Part shown: positions 17,052 through 24,077 of the stretch, piece by piece
Numbering within the stretch: position 1 is the first letter of the stretch
Layout of the letters: each line of letters begins with the position of its first letter
Source: an uncultured Erysipelotrichaceae bacterium
Lineage (GTDB): Bacteria > Bacillota_I > Bacilli_A > Erysipelotrichales > Erysipelotrichaceae
NCBI GenBank assembly: GCA_947385085.1
Contig: CANDJN010000026.1
Location: 1 to 33,650 of the forward strand
Length of the DNA stretch: 33,650 bases
Direction of reading: 5' to 3'
The notes under the pieces: generated by a model
Told to the model about the DNA's origin: nothing
The model's database searches: none
The model's input: only the letters and a program-made list of their open reading frames with translations
Position numbers and translations under genes: made by a program

Positions 17052-17961
17052 TGGTTACACCTCGTTTCCATTTTCGCCGCAGTTCACTCATAATGCTGGC
17101 TACAGCGAAAAAGGCCATCAGCCATCTTGTCCATGACAGCATCATCATTCCTACACACAACAGCGTCAATACCATGCCTAGATAGGAACGGCGCATCAGG
17201 ATCGCAAAGCACATCGCGTCCATGATGCATTCCGCCAGCAGCACGAGTAAATCAATAACATAGATGGCGATAATGAATATTAATATATTACCCTCTAATT
17301 TTAACACATTTCGCAGTAAAAATAACAGCCAAATGATAATACTGATCCAGCCCACTGCCTTAGGCATGGCGCAGTCAAAGATGCTTTTCAGCTGCGGCGC
17401 CTGTAATTTCATTCGCCGCAATATCACCACTGCCAGTAAATGAACGCAAATCGTTTGTAAAATTGAGCTTAAAACCGTTAAAATCACCGTAACACAAAAG
17501 GTTAGCTGTACGATGTTAACATTTCCTAGATTTAAATATTCCCCCATCTGCTGAGCCAGCATCAAATCCTCATTGACATCATAGCCGAACACACTCGCAA
17601 ATAAAATCGTCGTTATGATATATGAGGTGAGCGTAAATACAAAGGTGAGCACTAACAGCACGATATTGGCCCATTGACTGCGTACCCCCTGACCATACAC
17701 AACCCCGCACAATAAAGCAGAAGCAAGATAAAATATTGTCGTTGGCATGGAAATCATCACCGATAACAATAGCATAGCGACGCTGGGAACCAATGCGGCT
17801 TTCCAGCCGTATTTCACCGTGTAGATGAGCACCGGAAACGAAAGCAGCCAATACATCATGAGCTCCAGCATTCCCGCTAACTGCTGATTGATAAACAGAA
17901 ACAACCCGACAATGGCTACCATCATAGCCCCTTCGGTAATTCTACGGGTCGATGTATTCAT
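17029..17961 (-). CDS. DUF2232 (YybS-like) multi-pass membrane protein
   Basis: The 310-aa product begins TRRITEGAMMVAIVGLFLF and has roughly eight hydrophobic segments, with little polar sequence between them. Position directly before gdpP and the N-terminal motif match the DUF2232/YybS family. That family looks like an energy-coupling-factor S-component or other small-molecule carrier, but no substrate is established. ATG 17961 follows AGGAGGATAAAAT. A terminator separates it from rpsR, and I find no strong promoter in the 70-bp gap, so some read-through may feed this gene. Confidence 0.88.
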   Translation of the reverse strand: MNTSTRRITEGAMMVAIVGLFLFINQQLAGMLELMMYWLLSFPVLIYTVKYGWKAALVPSVAMLLLSVMISMPTTIFYLASALLCGVVYGQGVRSQWANIVLLVLTFVFTLTSYIITTILFASVFGYDVNEDLMLAQQMGEYLNLGNVNIVQLTFCVTVILTVLSSILQTICVHLLAVVILRRMKLQAPQLKSIFDCAMPKAVGWISIIIWLLFLLRNVLKLEGNILIFIIAIYVIDLLVLLAECIMDAMCFAILMRRSYLGMVLTLLCVGMMMLSWTRWLMAFFAVASIMSELRRKWKRGVTNGTLGKS

Positions 17962-18000
17962 ATTTTATCCTCCTTCTGCCTCACTAAGGCAAAATAGAAT

Positions 18001-18031
18001 AAAACCTCCACCGCACGGATGAAGGTTTTTT
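18001..18031 (-). terminator. Terminator after rpsR
   Basis: On the minus strand AAAACCTTCA and TGGAGGTTTT form a stem (one mismatch) around TCCGTGCGG, followed by TTTTATT. It begins a few bases after the rpsR stop codon and ends the rpsF-ssb-rpsR transcript, perhaps partially. Confidence 0.8.
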
Positions 18032-18033
18032 AT

Positions 18034-18264
18034 TTATTCGCTGACGTAAGGAAGCAGTGCCATCTGACGTGCACGCTTAATCGCGGTTGCCAGCATTCGC
18101 TGATATTTTGCGCGCGTTCCGGTAACACGGCGCGGCACAATTTTTCCGTTAGCGGAAATATAGCGTTTCAATAATTCTACGTCCTTATAATCAATATACT
18201 CGATTTTATTTTTCGTAAAGTAGCAAACTTTCTTGCGTCCCATACGCTGTTTTCTAAATGCCAT
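18034..18264 (-). CDS. rpsR: 30S ribosomal protein bS18
   Basis: The product is 76 aa with the bS18 signature: VCYFTKNKIEYIDYKD, LLKRYISANGKIVPRRVTGT and the C-terminal RAIKRARQMALLPY form. bS18 pairs with bS6 on the platform of the small subunit. The gene follows ssb by 20 bp behind AGAAAGGAGAT, the standard rpsF-ssb-rpsR operon. Confidence 0.98.
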   Translation of the reverse strand: MAFRKQRMGRKKVCYFTKNKIEYIDYKDVELLKRYISANGKIVPRRVTGTRAKYQRMLATAIKRARQMALLPYVSE

Positions 18265-18284
18265 AATTGAATATCTCCTTTCTG

Positions 18285-18755
18285 TTAAAACGGTAAATCA
18301 TCACTTGCGATATCCAAGGTATCAGTGCTTGAAAAATCCGAATCAAAGCTGTCATTCACCGGCTGATCCGGCTGATAGCCGCCTTGATTCTGGCTCATAA
18401 CGTTCTCCTGCGGCACATATCCGTTTTGTTCCGCAGCCGCCTTTTTGCTTTCTAAAAACTGCACGCTGTCCGCAACGACTTCCGTCACATAAACACGCTT
18501 GCCGTCTTTGTCATCATAATTGCGGGTTTGAATTCGCCCTTCCAATCCAAGCAAAGCACCTTTTTTTACATACTGCGCCATGAAATCTGCTGTTTTGTTC
18601 CATGCGACACAGCTGATAAAATCAGCATCCTGTCCCTGAGATGGAACACGGCGATTACAAGCGATGGTGAAAGATACGACGGATGTTCCCGACTGCGTTT
18701 TGCGCAGCAGCGGATCTCTAGTAATCCGTCCGACTAAAACGACTCGATTAATCAT
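18285..18755 (-). CDS. ssb: Single-stranded DNA-binding protein SSB
   Basis: The product is 156 aa. An OB-fold DNA-binding domain (about 1-105) opens with MINRVVLVGRITRDPLLR and contains FTIACNR and FISCVAWNKTADFMAQYVKKG. A Gln/Asp-rich linker leads to the acidic tip ending in DDLPF, which recruits replication and repair partners. It lies 13 bp downstream of rpsF. Confidence 0.97.
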   Translation of the reverse strand: MINRVVLVGRITRDPLLRKTQSGTSVVSFTIACNRRVPSQGQDADFISCVAWNKTADFMAQYVKKGALLGLEGRIQTRNYDDKDGKRVYVTEVVADSVQFLESKKAAAEQNGYVPQENVMSQNQGGYQPDQPVNDSFDSDFSSTDTLDIASDDLPF

Positions 18756-18768
18756 AATTCAACCTCGC

Positions 18769-19062
18769 TTACGCTTCACCCTGCGTTTTTACGATCAGGT
18801 AACGCACGATATTCGGATTGATGCGAGTCAAACGATCAAATTCTTGAATACCTTCATTGTTAGCAGTTACATTTACCACAACATAGTACCCTTTGTTCAT
18901 GTGCTTGATTTCATACGCGAACTCTTTCACGCCCCACTCATCCACTTTGTCAATGGATCCGCTATGGTCAGTGATGATTTTGTGCATATCCTCCATCACC
19001 TTTGCGCGGGCGGCATCGTCCAATGATGCGTTCACGATGTACATGATTTCATATTTCTTCAT
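18769..19062 (-). CDS. rpsF: 30S ribosomal protein bS6
   Basis: The product is 97 aa, the normal size. The frame is open back to 19275, but the true start is ATG 19062: it has AAGGAGG just upstream, the protein begins MKKYEIMYIVN as in other bS6, and the promoter lies inside the open extension. VDEWGVKEFAYEIKHMNKGYYV is the conserved central strand-helix region. It is the first gene of rpsF-ssb-rpsR. Confidence 0.97.
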   Translation of the reverse strand: MKKYEIMYIVNASLDDAARAKVMEDMHKIITDHSGSIDKVDEWGVKEFAYEIKHMNKGYYVVVNVTANNEGIQEFDRLTRINPNIVRYLIVKTQGEA

Positions 19063-19137
19063 ACTGTACACCTCCTTATGGTCTGTAGGCCCTATCCCAG
19101 ATAGAGCAAGGAGTAGAGATATTCTACCCATTTTAAA
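19063..19137 (-). promoter_or_regulatory. rpsF leader, possible S6:S18 autoregulatory region
   Basis: The 5' untranslated leader of about 70 nt can fold into two hairpins: GTAGA/TCTAC, and a second around CTATC-TGG-GATAG flanked by GC pairs, just before the Shine-Dalgarno. Many bacteria control rpsF-ssb-rpsR through a leader bound by the S6:S18 pair. The conserved bulge motif of that class is not obvious by eye, so this is tentative. Confidence 0.35.
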
Positions 19138-19166
19138 ATTATAGCAGTTTTCACGCTCTAAGTAAA
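19138..19166 (-). promoter_or_regulatory. Sigma-A promoter of rpsF-ssb-rpsR
   Basis: TTTACT (19166-19161) and TATAAT (19143-19138) are separated by exactly 17 bp on the minus strand, with the start codon about 75 bp further on. The promoter lies just past the stop codon of the methyltransferase gene. Confidence 0.8.
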
Positions 19167-19174
19167 CAGTTTTT

Positions 19175-19825
19175 TTACTTTTCCTTATGAGGGCGCATAA
19201 AATCCAAGCGCACCAATTTTTTCCCATTGGGTAAAGCCAGCTCACTGCGCAGTCGTTGATGATAGCCAATCGCATGCATCGCTTCTGATAACGAATGCTC
19301 TGTTAACGAATGATGGATCTCATCCAGTCGATCAAAGACATGCCGGAATGGTGAAGCGGAAACAAACGCCGCATCCGAATTGATTTGAATCACACACGAT
19401 ACATAGGATGGCTTTACCTGTTTCACCGTATTTTGAAAGCAGTCGTACCCGATATATTCGATCAAAAGATCGGCAATTAACAAGTCTGTCTCAGGCAAAA
19501 TAACATCCGCTTCACTTAGATCACAACATATGGTTTCATAAGTCCCAAGCAGCTGTGGATAACGCTTGACGCTTTCTGCCAAATAATCACTGTTAATATC
19601 GATACCGTAAACCTTGTCAAAGATATGCGGATCGATATGCTCCAAGCCATTTCCACCGGCAACCCCTAATATCATAACCGTTTTGGCCGGATAAGCAATG
19701 AACTGTTCCTTCATGATTTCATTCAGCTTAGGAAGCTGTTGTACATCATCTAGGCACATATGATTTTCATAATCACGAAGATCAATATCCTGCCATGGAT
19801 GATTACGCCTTTCACCATATTTCAT
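19175..19825 (-). CDS. Class I SAM-dependent methyltransferase
   Basis: The 216-aa product has a Rossmann-type SAM site: TVMILGVAGGNGLEHI at about 49-64 as motif I, VYGIDINSDYL near 73 binding the ribose, and a CCDLSEAD motif near 100. The substrate cannot be read from the sequence; an RNA, protein or small molecule is possible. It lies 17 bp after the ABC permease gene and is probably in its transcript, although no strong ribosome site is visible (a weak GGAAAAG lies about 13 nt upstream). The promoter of rpsF begins right after it. Confidence 0.75.
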   Translation of the reverse strand: MKYGERRNHPWQDIDLRDYENHMCLDDVQQLPKLNEIMKEQFIAYPAKTVMILGVAGGNGLEHIDPHIFDKVYGIDINSDYLAESVKRYPQLLGTYETICCDLSEADVILPETDLLIADLLIEYIGYDCFQNTVKQVKPSYVSCVIQINSDAAFVSASPFRHVFDRLDEIHHSLTEHSLSEAMHAIGYHQRLRSELALPNGKKLVRLDFMRPHKEK

Positions 19826-19842
19826 TTTACTAGTCTTTTCCG

Positions 19843-21099
19843 CTATTCATGCTTATGCTTCAATACATGAACTAACTGCTTCCATTTTAAAGTATTGCCA
19901 TAAGAAAGCGTGCCGCGACGATACAGCTTCGCGCCTACCCATCCCATTAGTAGCGTTGTGACAGCCAGAATGAGCAGTGATATGAGCATCTGCATCGTTG
20001 ATACACTTCCCATAGCTACGTTCACAAACATACACATCCATGAGGAAAGGGGAACATACATCATCACCTGTGCCAATAAGCTGTCCGGCATACTCAACGT
20101 AAACATACTGATCATGAATACACCGATGATTAACAGCTGAACCGGCAAGGTTGCGCCGTTCACTTCCTCGACCTTGGAACACATCGCGCCAATCGCACCG
20201 AAAATAAAGCTGAATAATAAATAACCCAAAATTCCGAATACCGCAAATGTCGTTAAGACTGTAGAAGGAATTTGTAAATACGGATCCAGCATATGATTCA
20301 AGCTATCGGCATTCACTTGATAAGCTGCCAATACCGAACCGATCATAATCGCCGTCTGAATTACACCGGCAATAGCACCCGCAATCACCTTACCGAAGAT
20401 GAGGGCATTGGGAGAACAGCTGGTCGTCAAGATTTCAATGGCGCGGTTGCTTTTCTCACTGGCAACCCCAACACCGATCTGATTGCCGTAAATCAATATC
20501 ATCATATACAGAATAAAAATCAAAATATACGTATAAAAATAATTACTTGAGCCATCAGTACCCAATACTGTTATTTCTCCACTCACAGGGGTTTGATATA
20601 TCTGTTGGATCATTGTGGCATCATATCCAAGCTTCGCACATTCACTCATTTGATACTGAGTCTGTAATAATGACTCGAAGTGATCACTCGTCATATCCGT
20701 CAAAGATGAATTCTTTACATAATACGTATAATGAAGGTCATCATGAATTTCAAAGCCGGCATCGGCAGTCTCATCATGGATCCCCTGCTTAAGTGCATTT
20801 AAATCCGATGTCATTTTAATCTCATAATTAGGAAAGAATTGCTTAAACAACCCTTCATCCTTTAAAACATGCTTGTCATCCACAATCATAATGACTGCGG
20901 ACGCTTCATCCACGATTTCTGTGTTATCACCATTTGTCACCGCGTTATGAGAATCATCGCTCTCATCCATTTGTAATAAAGAAGGCAGCGCCATTAACAG
21001 AAATGCACCGATGATGACCAATACGGTAGAAATGACAAACGATTTCTTTTTTAACATCGTTGCCAATTCAAATTTCAATACAATGAAAAAGTCCTTCAT
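19843..21099 (-). CDS. ABC-2 type exporter permease (NatB-like)
   Basis: The product is 418 aa with one membrane segment near 20-40, a large extracytoplasmic loop (about 45-180), and a C-terminal block of five or so membrane segments starting near 187 (FYTYILIFILYMMILIYGNQ). The motif EKSNRAIEILTTSCSPNALIFGKV is typical of ABC-2 permeases of the NatB/YhaP type. These export sodium, drugs or peptides; the substrate here is not known. Its ATG overlaps the TGA of the ATPase gene (ATGA), so the two form one exporter. Confidence 0.88.
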   Translation of the reverse strand: MKDFFIVLKFELATMLKKKSFVISTVLVIIGAFLLMALPSLLQMDESDDSHNAVTNGDNTEIVDEASAVIMIVDDKHVLKDEGLFKQFFPNYEIKMTSDLNALKQGIHDETADAGFEIHDDLHYTYYVKNSSLTDMTSDHFESLLQTQYQMSECAKLGYDATMIQQIYQTPVSGEITVLGTDGSSNYFYTYILIFILYMMILIYGNQIGVGVASEKSNRAIEILTTSCSPNALIFGKVIAGAIAGVIQTAIMIGSVLAAYQVNADSLNHMLDPYLQIPSTVLTTFAVFGILGYLLFSFIFGAIGAMCSKVEEVNGATLPVQLLIIGVFMISMFTLSMPDSLLAQVMMYVPLSSWMCMFVNVAMGSVSTMQMLISLLILAVTTLLMGWVGAKLYRRGTLSYGNTLKWKQLVHVLKHKHE

Positions 21100-22013
21100 T
21101 CCTCATCACCTGCCTTTGCGACAAAAATATCCGTTAAAGAAGCCTCATAAACCGCAAACTGTTCCACATCCACATGATGCATCATAAGACGCTGTAATAA
21201 ATCATTTTTGTGTGCGGGGTCATATAATTCCACAATGATATCATTCGCTCTTTCCTGATAAATCGTAAGCAGATCGCCGCATTCGTTTTGTAAGAAAGTG
21301 CGAAATGTTTGCCGATCGGGAGTTAAAGCAGAAAGGATCAAGCGATTCTCTCCATATGCCTTTTTCAACTGTTTCAAATTTCCTTCTAACACCACATCAC
21401 CATGATGCAAAATGACGATGTCCTCACAGAATTCTTCTACATAATTCATCTGATGAGAGGAGAAAATCACTAGCTTTCCTGCGACGATTTGTTCCTGGAC
21501 CACTTCTTTTAAAATTTGCGAATTAACCGGATCCAGGCCGGAAAAAGGTTCATCCAAAATAATAATGTCGGGATCACACATCAGCGTCTGTGCCAGTTGT
21601 ACCTTTTGTTGATTTCCCTTGCTTAACGTATCAAGAATGCGATTCTCATATTCGCCAATTCCTAAACGGTTCAGCCATTTCTTTAAATTACTTTTTGCCG
21701 CAGCACGAGATAGTCCCCTCAGTGTTGCTAAATAAATCAGCTGTTCCGATACTTTCTTTTTCGGATAGAGACCGCGCTCCTCCGGCAAATAGCCAATGTT
21801 ATAATCCTTGGCATGAAATGGCTTACCATCCATCATGATTTCACCGTGAGTTGCTTTGAACACATCCATAAGAATGCGAATGGTTGTTGATTTTCCGGCA
21901 CCGTTGCGCCCTAACAATCCCAAGGCCTTTCCGGAAGAAATTGTAAAAGATACGCCATGCAGAACTTCTTTACCATCAAAGCTTTTATGTAAGCCTTTTA
22001 CTTCCAATTTCAT
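21096..22013 (-). CDS. ABC exporter ATPase subunit (NatA-like)
   Basis: The 305-aa product has a complete nucleotide-binding domain: Walker A GRNGAGKST (35-43), Q-loop region near YLPEERGLYP, signature LSKGNQQKV (130-138), Walker B IIILDEPFSGLDP (150-162) and the switch histidine in FSSHQM. A C-terminal extension of about 85 residues is usual for ABC-2 exporters. ATG 22013 follows AAGGAGGAATAAGTA. A TATAAT sits about 25 bp upstream (22043-22038) without a convincing -35. The XRE gene ends 72 bp upstream and may be co-transcribed and control the exporter. Confidence 0.92.
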   Translation of the reverse strand: MKLEVKGLHKSFDGKEVLHGVSFTISSGKALGLLGRNGAGKSTTIRILMDVFKATHGEIMMDGKPFHAKDYNIGYLPEERGLYPKKKVSEQLIYLATLRGLSRAAAKSNLKKWLNRLGIGEYENRILDTLSKGNQQKVQLAQTLMCDPDIIILDEPFSGLDPVNSQILKEVVQEQIVAGKLVIFSSHQMNYVEEFCEDIVILHHGDVVLEGNLKQLKKAYGENRLILSALTPDRQTFRTFLQNECGDLLTIYQERANDIIVELYDPAHKNDLLQRLMMHHVDVEQFAVYEASLTDIFVAKAGDEE

Positions 22014-22085
22014 TACTTATTCCTCCTTGTGCATACCATTATAATACAAAATACAGCATTAGAGAATCACAAATTTGAATTTCCG

Positions 22086-22292
22086 TTATACCTCTTCAAA
22101 TACATCTGATAAATCACATTGTAGCGCTGCCGCAATCGCTTTCGCACGAATCGGATAAATGCTACCGAAGGCCCCCATTTCGATACGGCAAATCGCATTA
22201 TCCGGTAACCCGCATTTAATGGATAACTGCCGCTGACTCAGATTCATCATCAGACGACGCTTTTTAATCTCTTGTTCTTTTGGAATCAGCAT
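22086..22292 (-). CDS. Small XRE-family regulator (helix-turn-helix)
   Basis: The 68-aa protein is little more than a DNA-binding domain: IKKRRLMMNLSQRQLSIKCGL is the first part of the HTH and NAICRIEMG the recognition helix. I start it at ATG 22292, which has GGGAGGTG at the right distance; the longer frame to 22316 would begin inside the operator. It resembles the short regulators that sit before ABC transporter genes. Its promoter carries two copies of a palindrome, which suggests autorepression and perhaps control of the exporter genes just downstream. Confidence 0.82.
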   Translation of the reverse strand: MLIPKEQEIKKRRLMMNLSQRQLSIKCGLPDNAICRIEMGAFGSIYPIRAKAIAAALQCDLSDVFEEV

Positions 22293-22307
22293 ACTTACAC
22301 CTCCCAT

Positions 22308-22325
22308 ATTATACATATGTATAAT
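22308..22325. promoter_or_regulatory. Operator 1, perfect 18-bp palindrome
   Basis: The sequence attatacatatgtataat is its own reverse complement. It lies about 16 bp upstream of the XRE start and just downstream of the predicted transcription start, where a bound repressor would block elongation or initiation. Confidence 0.6.
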
Positions 22326-22343
22326 ATATGATCATCTTATATC

Positions 22344-22372
22344 ATTGTATATTATACATATGTGAATGTCAA
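22344..22372 (-). promoter_or_regulatory. Promoter of the small XRE gene, with operator 2 in the spacer
   Basis: On the minus strand TTGACA (22372-22367) and TACAAT (22349-22344) are 17 bp apart, nearly consensus. A second copy of the palindrome core (attatacatatgt, 22351-22363) fills the spacer. The two operator copies start 43 bp apart, about four helical turns. Confidence 0.7.
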
Positions 22373-22393
22373 TATATGTTTCTTTATTTTACA

Positions 22394-22435
22394 TTGTACG
22401 TACGTAAAGGTTCTGTTATACTTTAGCTATAACAG
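22394..22435 (+). promoter_or_regulatory. Promoter and inverted repeat of the second XRE gene
   Basis: TTGTAC (22394-22399) and TATACT (22417-22422) are 17 bp apart. An inverted repeat CTGTTATA/TATAACAG (22413-22420 and 22428-22435, 7-nt loop) covers the -10 element and the start point, a good repressor site. A GTACGTAC palindrome overlaps the -35. The -35 itself is weak. Confidence 0.5.
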
Positions 22436-22455
22436 TAGGAAAAGGTGATCTGTTT

Positions 22456-22935
22456 ATGGATGATAAAGAACAATTTGCGCTGACATTAAAAGCACTGCGA
22501 GAGGCATCCGGATTGACTCAACGAGAACTGGCAGAGGAAACCAAAATCAGCTTATCGGCAATCGTGGCTTATGAAAACAAACAACGGGAACCCAATTCCC
22601 GCAATATGGCTATTCTTGAACGTTTCTTTCATGTCTCGGGAGATGATTTGCGCGGAGGTATTTTACTGCATCAGCACGATGCATTAAATCATCGCGAAGA
22701 CTTGCCTCTGCTATCCTCTTTGATGCGTGATATTCTTGCAGTCACCAAAGTCAAAAGCGAGCACAGTCAACTTCAGATTGAGCAAATTCTCATGCAGCTG
22801 CTTAAGATTTTACGCATGGAAGATGAAGCCATGATGAACGTATTACTTGATATGGCAGATATGGATTTTCGCAATTTGCGTCAAGGTATGGAAAAAGCAT
22901 TGGAAATTCAAAAAACGAATAACCATAATCCATAA
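22456..22935 (+). CDS. XRE-family transcriptional regulator
   Basis: The product is 159 aa. The N-terminal HTH_3 domain (about 8-65) reads LKALREASGLTQRELAEETKISLSAIVAYENKQREPN and continues to DLRGG. The C-terminal 90 residues look helical and may dimerise or sense a signal. ATG 22456 follows AAAAGGTGA. It is transcribed away from the smaller XRE gene, from which it is separated by about 160 bp packed with palindromes. Its target is unknown; self-control through the repeat over its own -10 is plausible. Confidence 0.85.
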   Translation: MDDKEQFALTLKALREASGLTQRELAEETKISLSAIVAYENKQREPNSRNMAILERFFHVSGDDLRGGILLHQHDALNHREDLPLLSSLMRDILAVTKVKSEHSQLQIEQILMQLLKILRMEDEAMMNVLLDMADMDFRNLRQGMEKALEIQKTNNHNP

Positions 22936-22970
22936 TCCTATCGAATATCAAATTCACTGTTCATGATAAT

Positions 22971-23004
22971 CATGTCCATTATATTTTTATGGACATGTTT
23001 TTTT
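22971..23004 (+). terminator. Terminator of the second XRE gene
   Basis: CATGTCCA and TGGACATG form a perfect 8-bp stem, followed by a run of seven T, 36 bp after the stop codon. Confidence 0.88.
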
Positions 23005-23072
23005 ATGCAAGGTTAATATGAATTTTACGCTGGTCTATCCCCTTATGCTCTAAAGGCGCATCCAACAGCATG

Positions 23073-23109
23073 AAAAAAAGCGGCCTGCCAATATTGACAA
23101 ACCACTTTT
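23073..23109 (-). terminator. Terminator of the M60/cohesin-like operon
   Basis: On the minus strand a stem of about 17 bp (AAAAGTGGTTTGTCAAT with ATTGGCAGGCCGCTTTT, several G-U pairs) closes almost without a loop and is followed by T's. It starts 32 bp after the stop of the 303-aa gene. The wobble pairs make it stable mainly as RNA of this strand. Confidence 0.82.
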
Positions 23110-23140
23110 AATCTTTTCTGAACTTATGAATGCTTAGAGT

Positions 23141-24052
23141 TTAGCCCTTATTATTTTCTACAGCGCCTTTCTCTTTTTGCTTCATATACAGGAATGCTCC
23201 GATAACAGCACCACTAAGGATCACTACGGTTACATATGGCCATACATTCGTTGTATCACCTGTATTTGTAGAAGCCGGTTGTTTTCCGCTTGCGATATCC
23301 TGTTCGAGTTTTTCATCCACACTGTTCTTGGCAATAGGTACCAGTGCACCAATTGCATTTTCTAATTCTGCCAGTGCTTGTACAATCTGCTCGTTAGTAG
23401 AGTTCGGATCTTTTAAAATCTTTTTCGCATTTTCGAGCGCTTCCAGCATGGCATTATAGCTTTCTTCCGTATAATCACCCTTCGGCAAATTCTCCGCAGT
23501 CTTGATCATTTCCAAAAGCTTCTTTGCTTCCTCACCCGGACGATTCGGATATTCTGAATCATTGCCATCTGAGATAGTAACCTCTGGATAATCAGCCAAA
23601 GCTACAGTTTCTTCTCCAGAGCCATACACTGCTGTTAAAGAATCTTCCCCAACGGAAACCTTAAAATTCTTTCCCGCACTGATTGTCCCAATCTCAATCG
23701 TTTCTTCATCATCCGCAAACAACGGTGTTGTTCCGGAAACATAGATATTCAGTGTATTGGTATCCTTTGAATAACGATATTCAGTAACCTTAGCTTTTTG
23801 TTTGATGGCTTCCGCAAAGGTAAACGACACAGTATCCTCGCTGATGTTTCTTTGTTCCACCAATAATGAAACCTTTACCGTAGAGATTTGCTCTTTGGCA
23901 CCGTTAGGCATCGTCAGGGAAACCTTTGCTTTGTCATCTGTTGTTTCTGTGACCGTAACAGATTCTTTTGTTTCTGCTGCTTTAATCGGTGTTGGCAGCA
24001 CTGCGATAAACGTGAACACTGCCACAATCAAGCTTATCATATATTTCTTCAT
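23141..24052 (-). CDS. Anchored surface protein with cohesin-like and FIVAR modules
   Basis: The product is 303 aa. A signal peptide (1-25, ending near PIKAAE) is followed by a beta-rich module at about 30-162. Its pattern (ISTVKVSLLVE, VSFTFAEAI, TNTLNIYVSGTTPLF, IEIGTIS, VYGSGEE) resembles cohesin-type beta-sandwich domains. Next is a FIVAR-type three-helix module (about 174-238: YTEESYNAMLEALENAKKIL, NEQIVQALAELENAI). The C-terminus has NTGD (263-266), one membrane segment (about 271-290) and a Lys-rich tail, so it is held at the cell surface by membrane or by a non-standard sortase signal. It follows the M60 protease gene by 25 bp with AAAAGGAG, in one operon. Cohesin assignment is by pattern only. 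Confidence 0.7.
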   Translation of the reverse strand: MKKYMISLIVAVFTFIAVLPTPIKAAETKESVTVTETTDDKAKVSLTMPNGAKEQISTVKVSLLVEQRNISEDTVSFTFAEAIKQKAKVTEYRYSKDTNTLNIYVSGTTPLFADDEETIEIGTISAGKNFKVSVGEDSLTAVYGSGEETVALADYPEVTISDGNDSEYPNRPGEEAKKLLEMIKTAENLPKGDYTEESYNAMLEALENAKKILKDPNSTNEQIVQALAELENAIGALVPIAKNSVDEKLEQDIASGKQPASTNTGDTTNVWPYVTVVILSGAVIGAFLYMKQKEKGAVENNKG

Positions 24053-24077
24053 GTTCTTCTCCTTTTATCGCTGCTGT

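Noticed and set aside
19063..19275. N-terminal extension of rpsF
   Set aside because: The extension contains the promoter and leader and overlaps the preceding gene; bS6 proteins start at the Met encoded at 19062.
19554..19562. Perfect DnaA box (TGTGGATAA) as a sign of a replication origin
   Set aside because: Only one copy was found, inside a methyltransferase gene; an origin needs a cluster of boxes next to an AT-rich region.
22086..22935. Toxin-antitoxin or prophage module from the two XRE genes
   Set aside because: No toxin-like partner, integrase or phage gene is nearby; the neighbours are an ABC exporter and the M60 operon.
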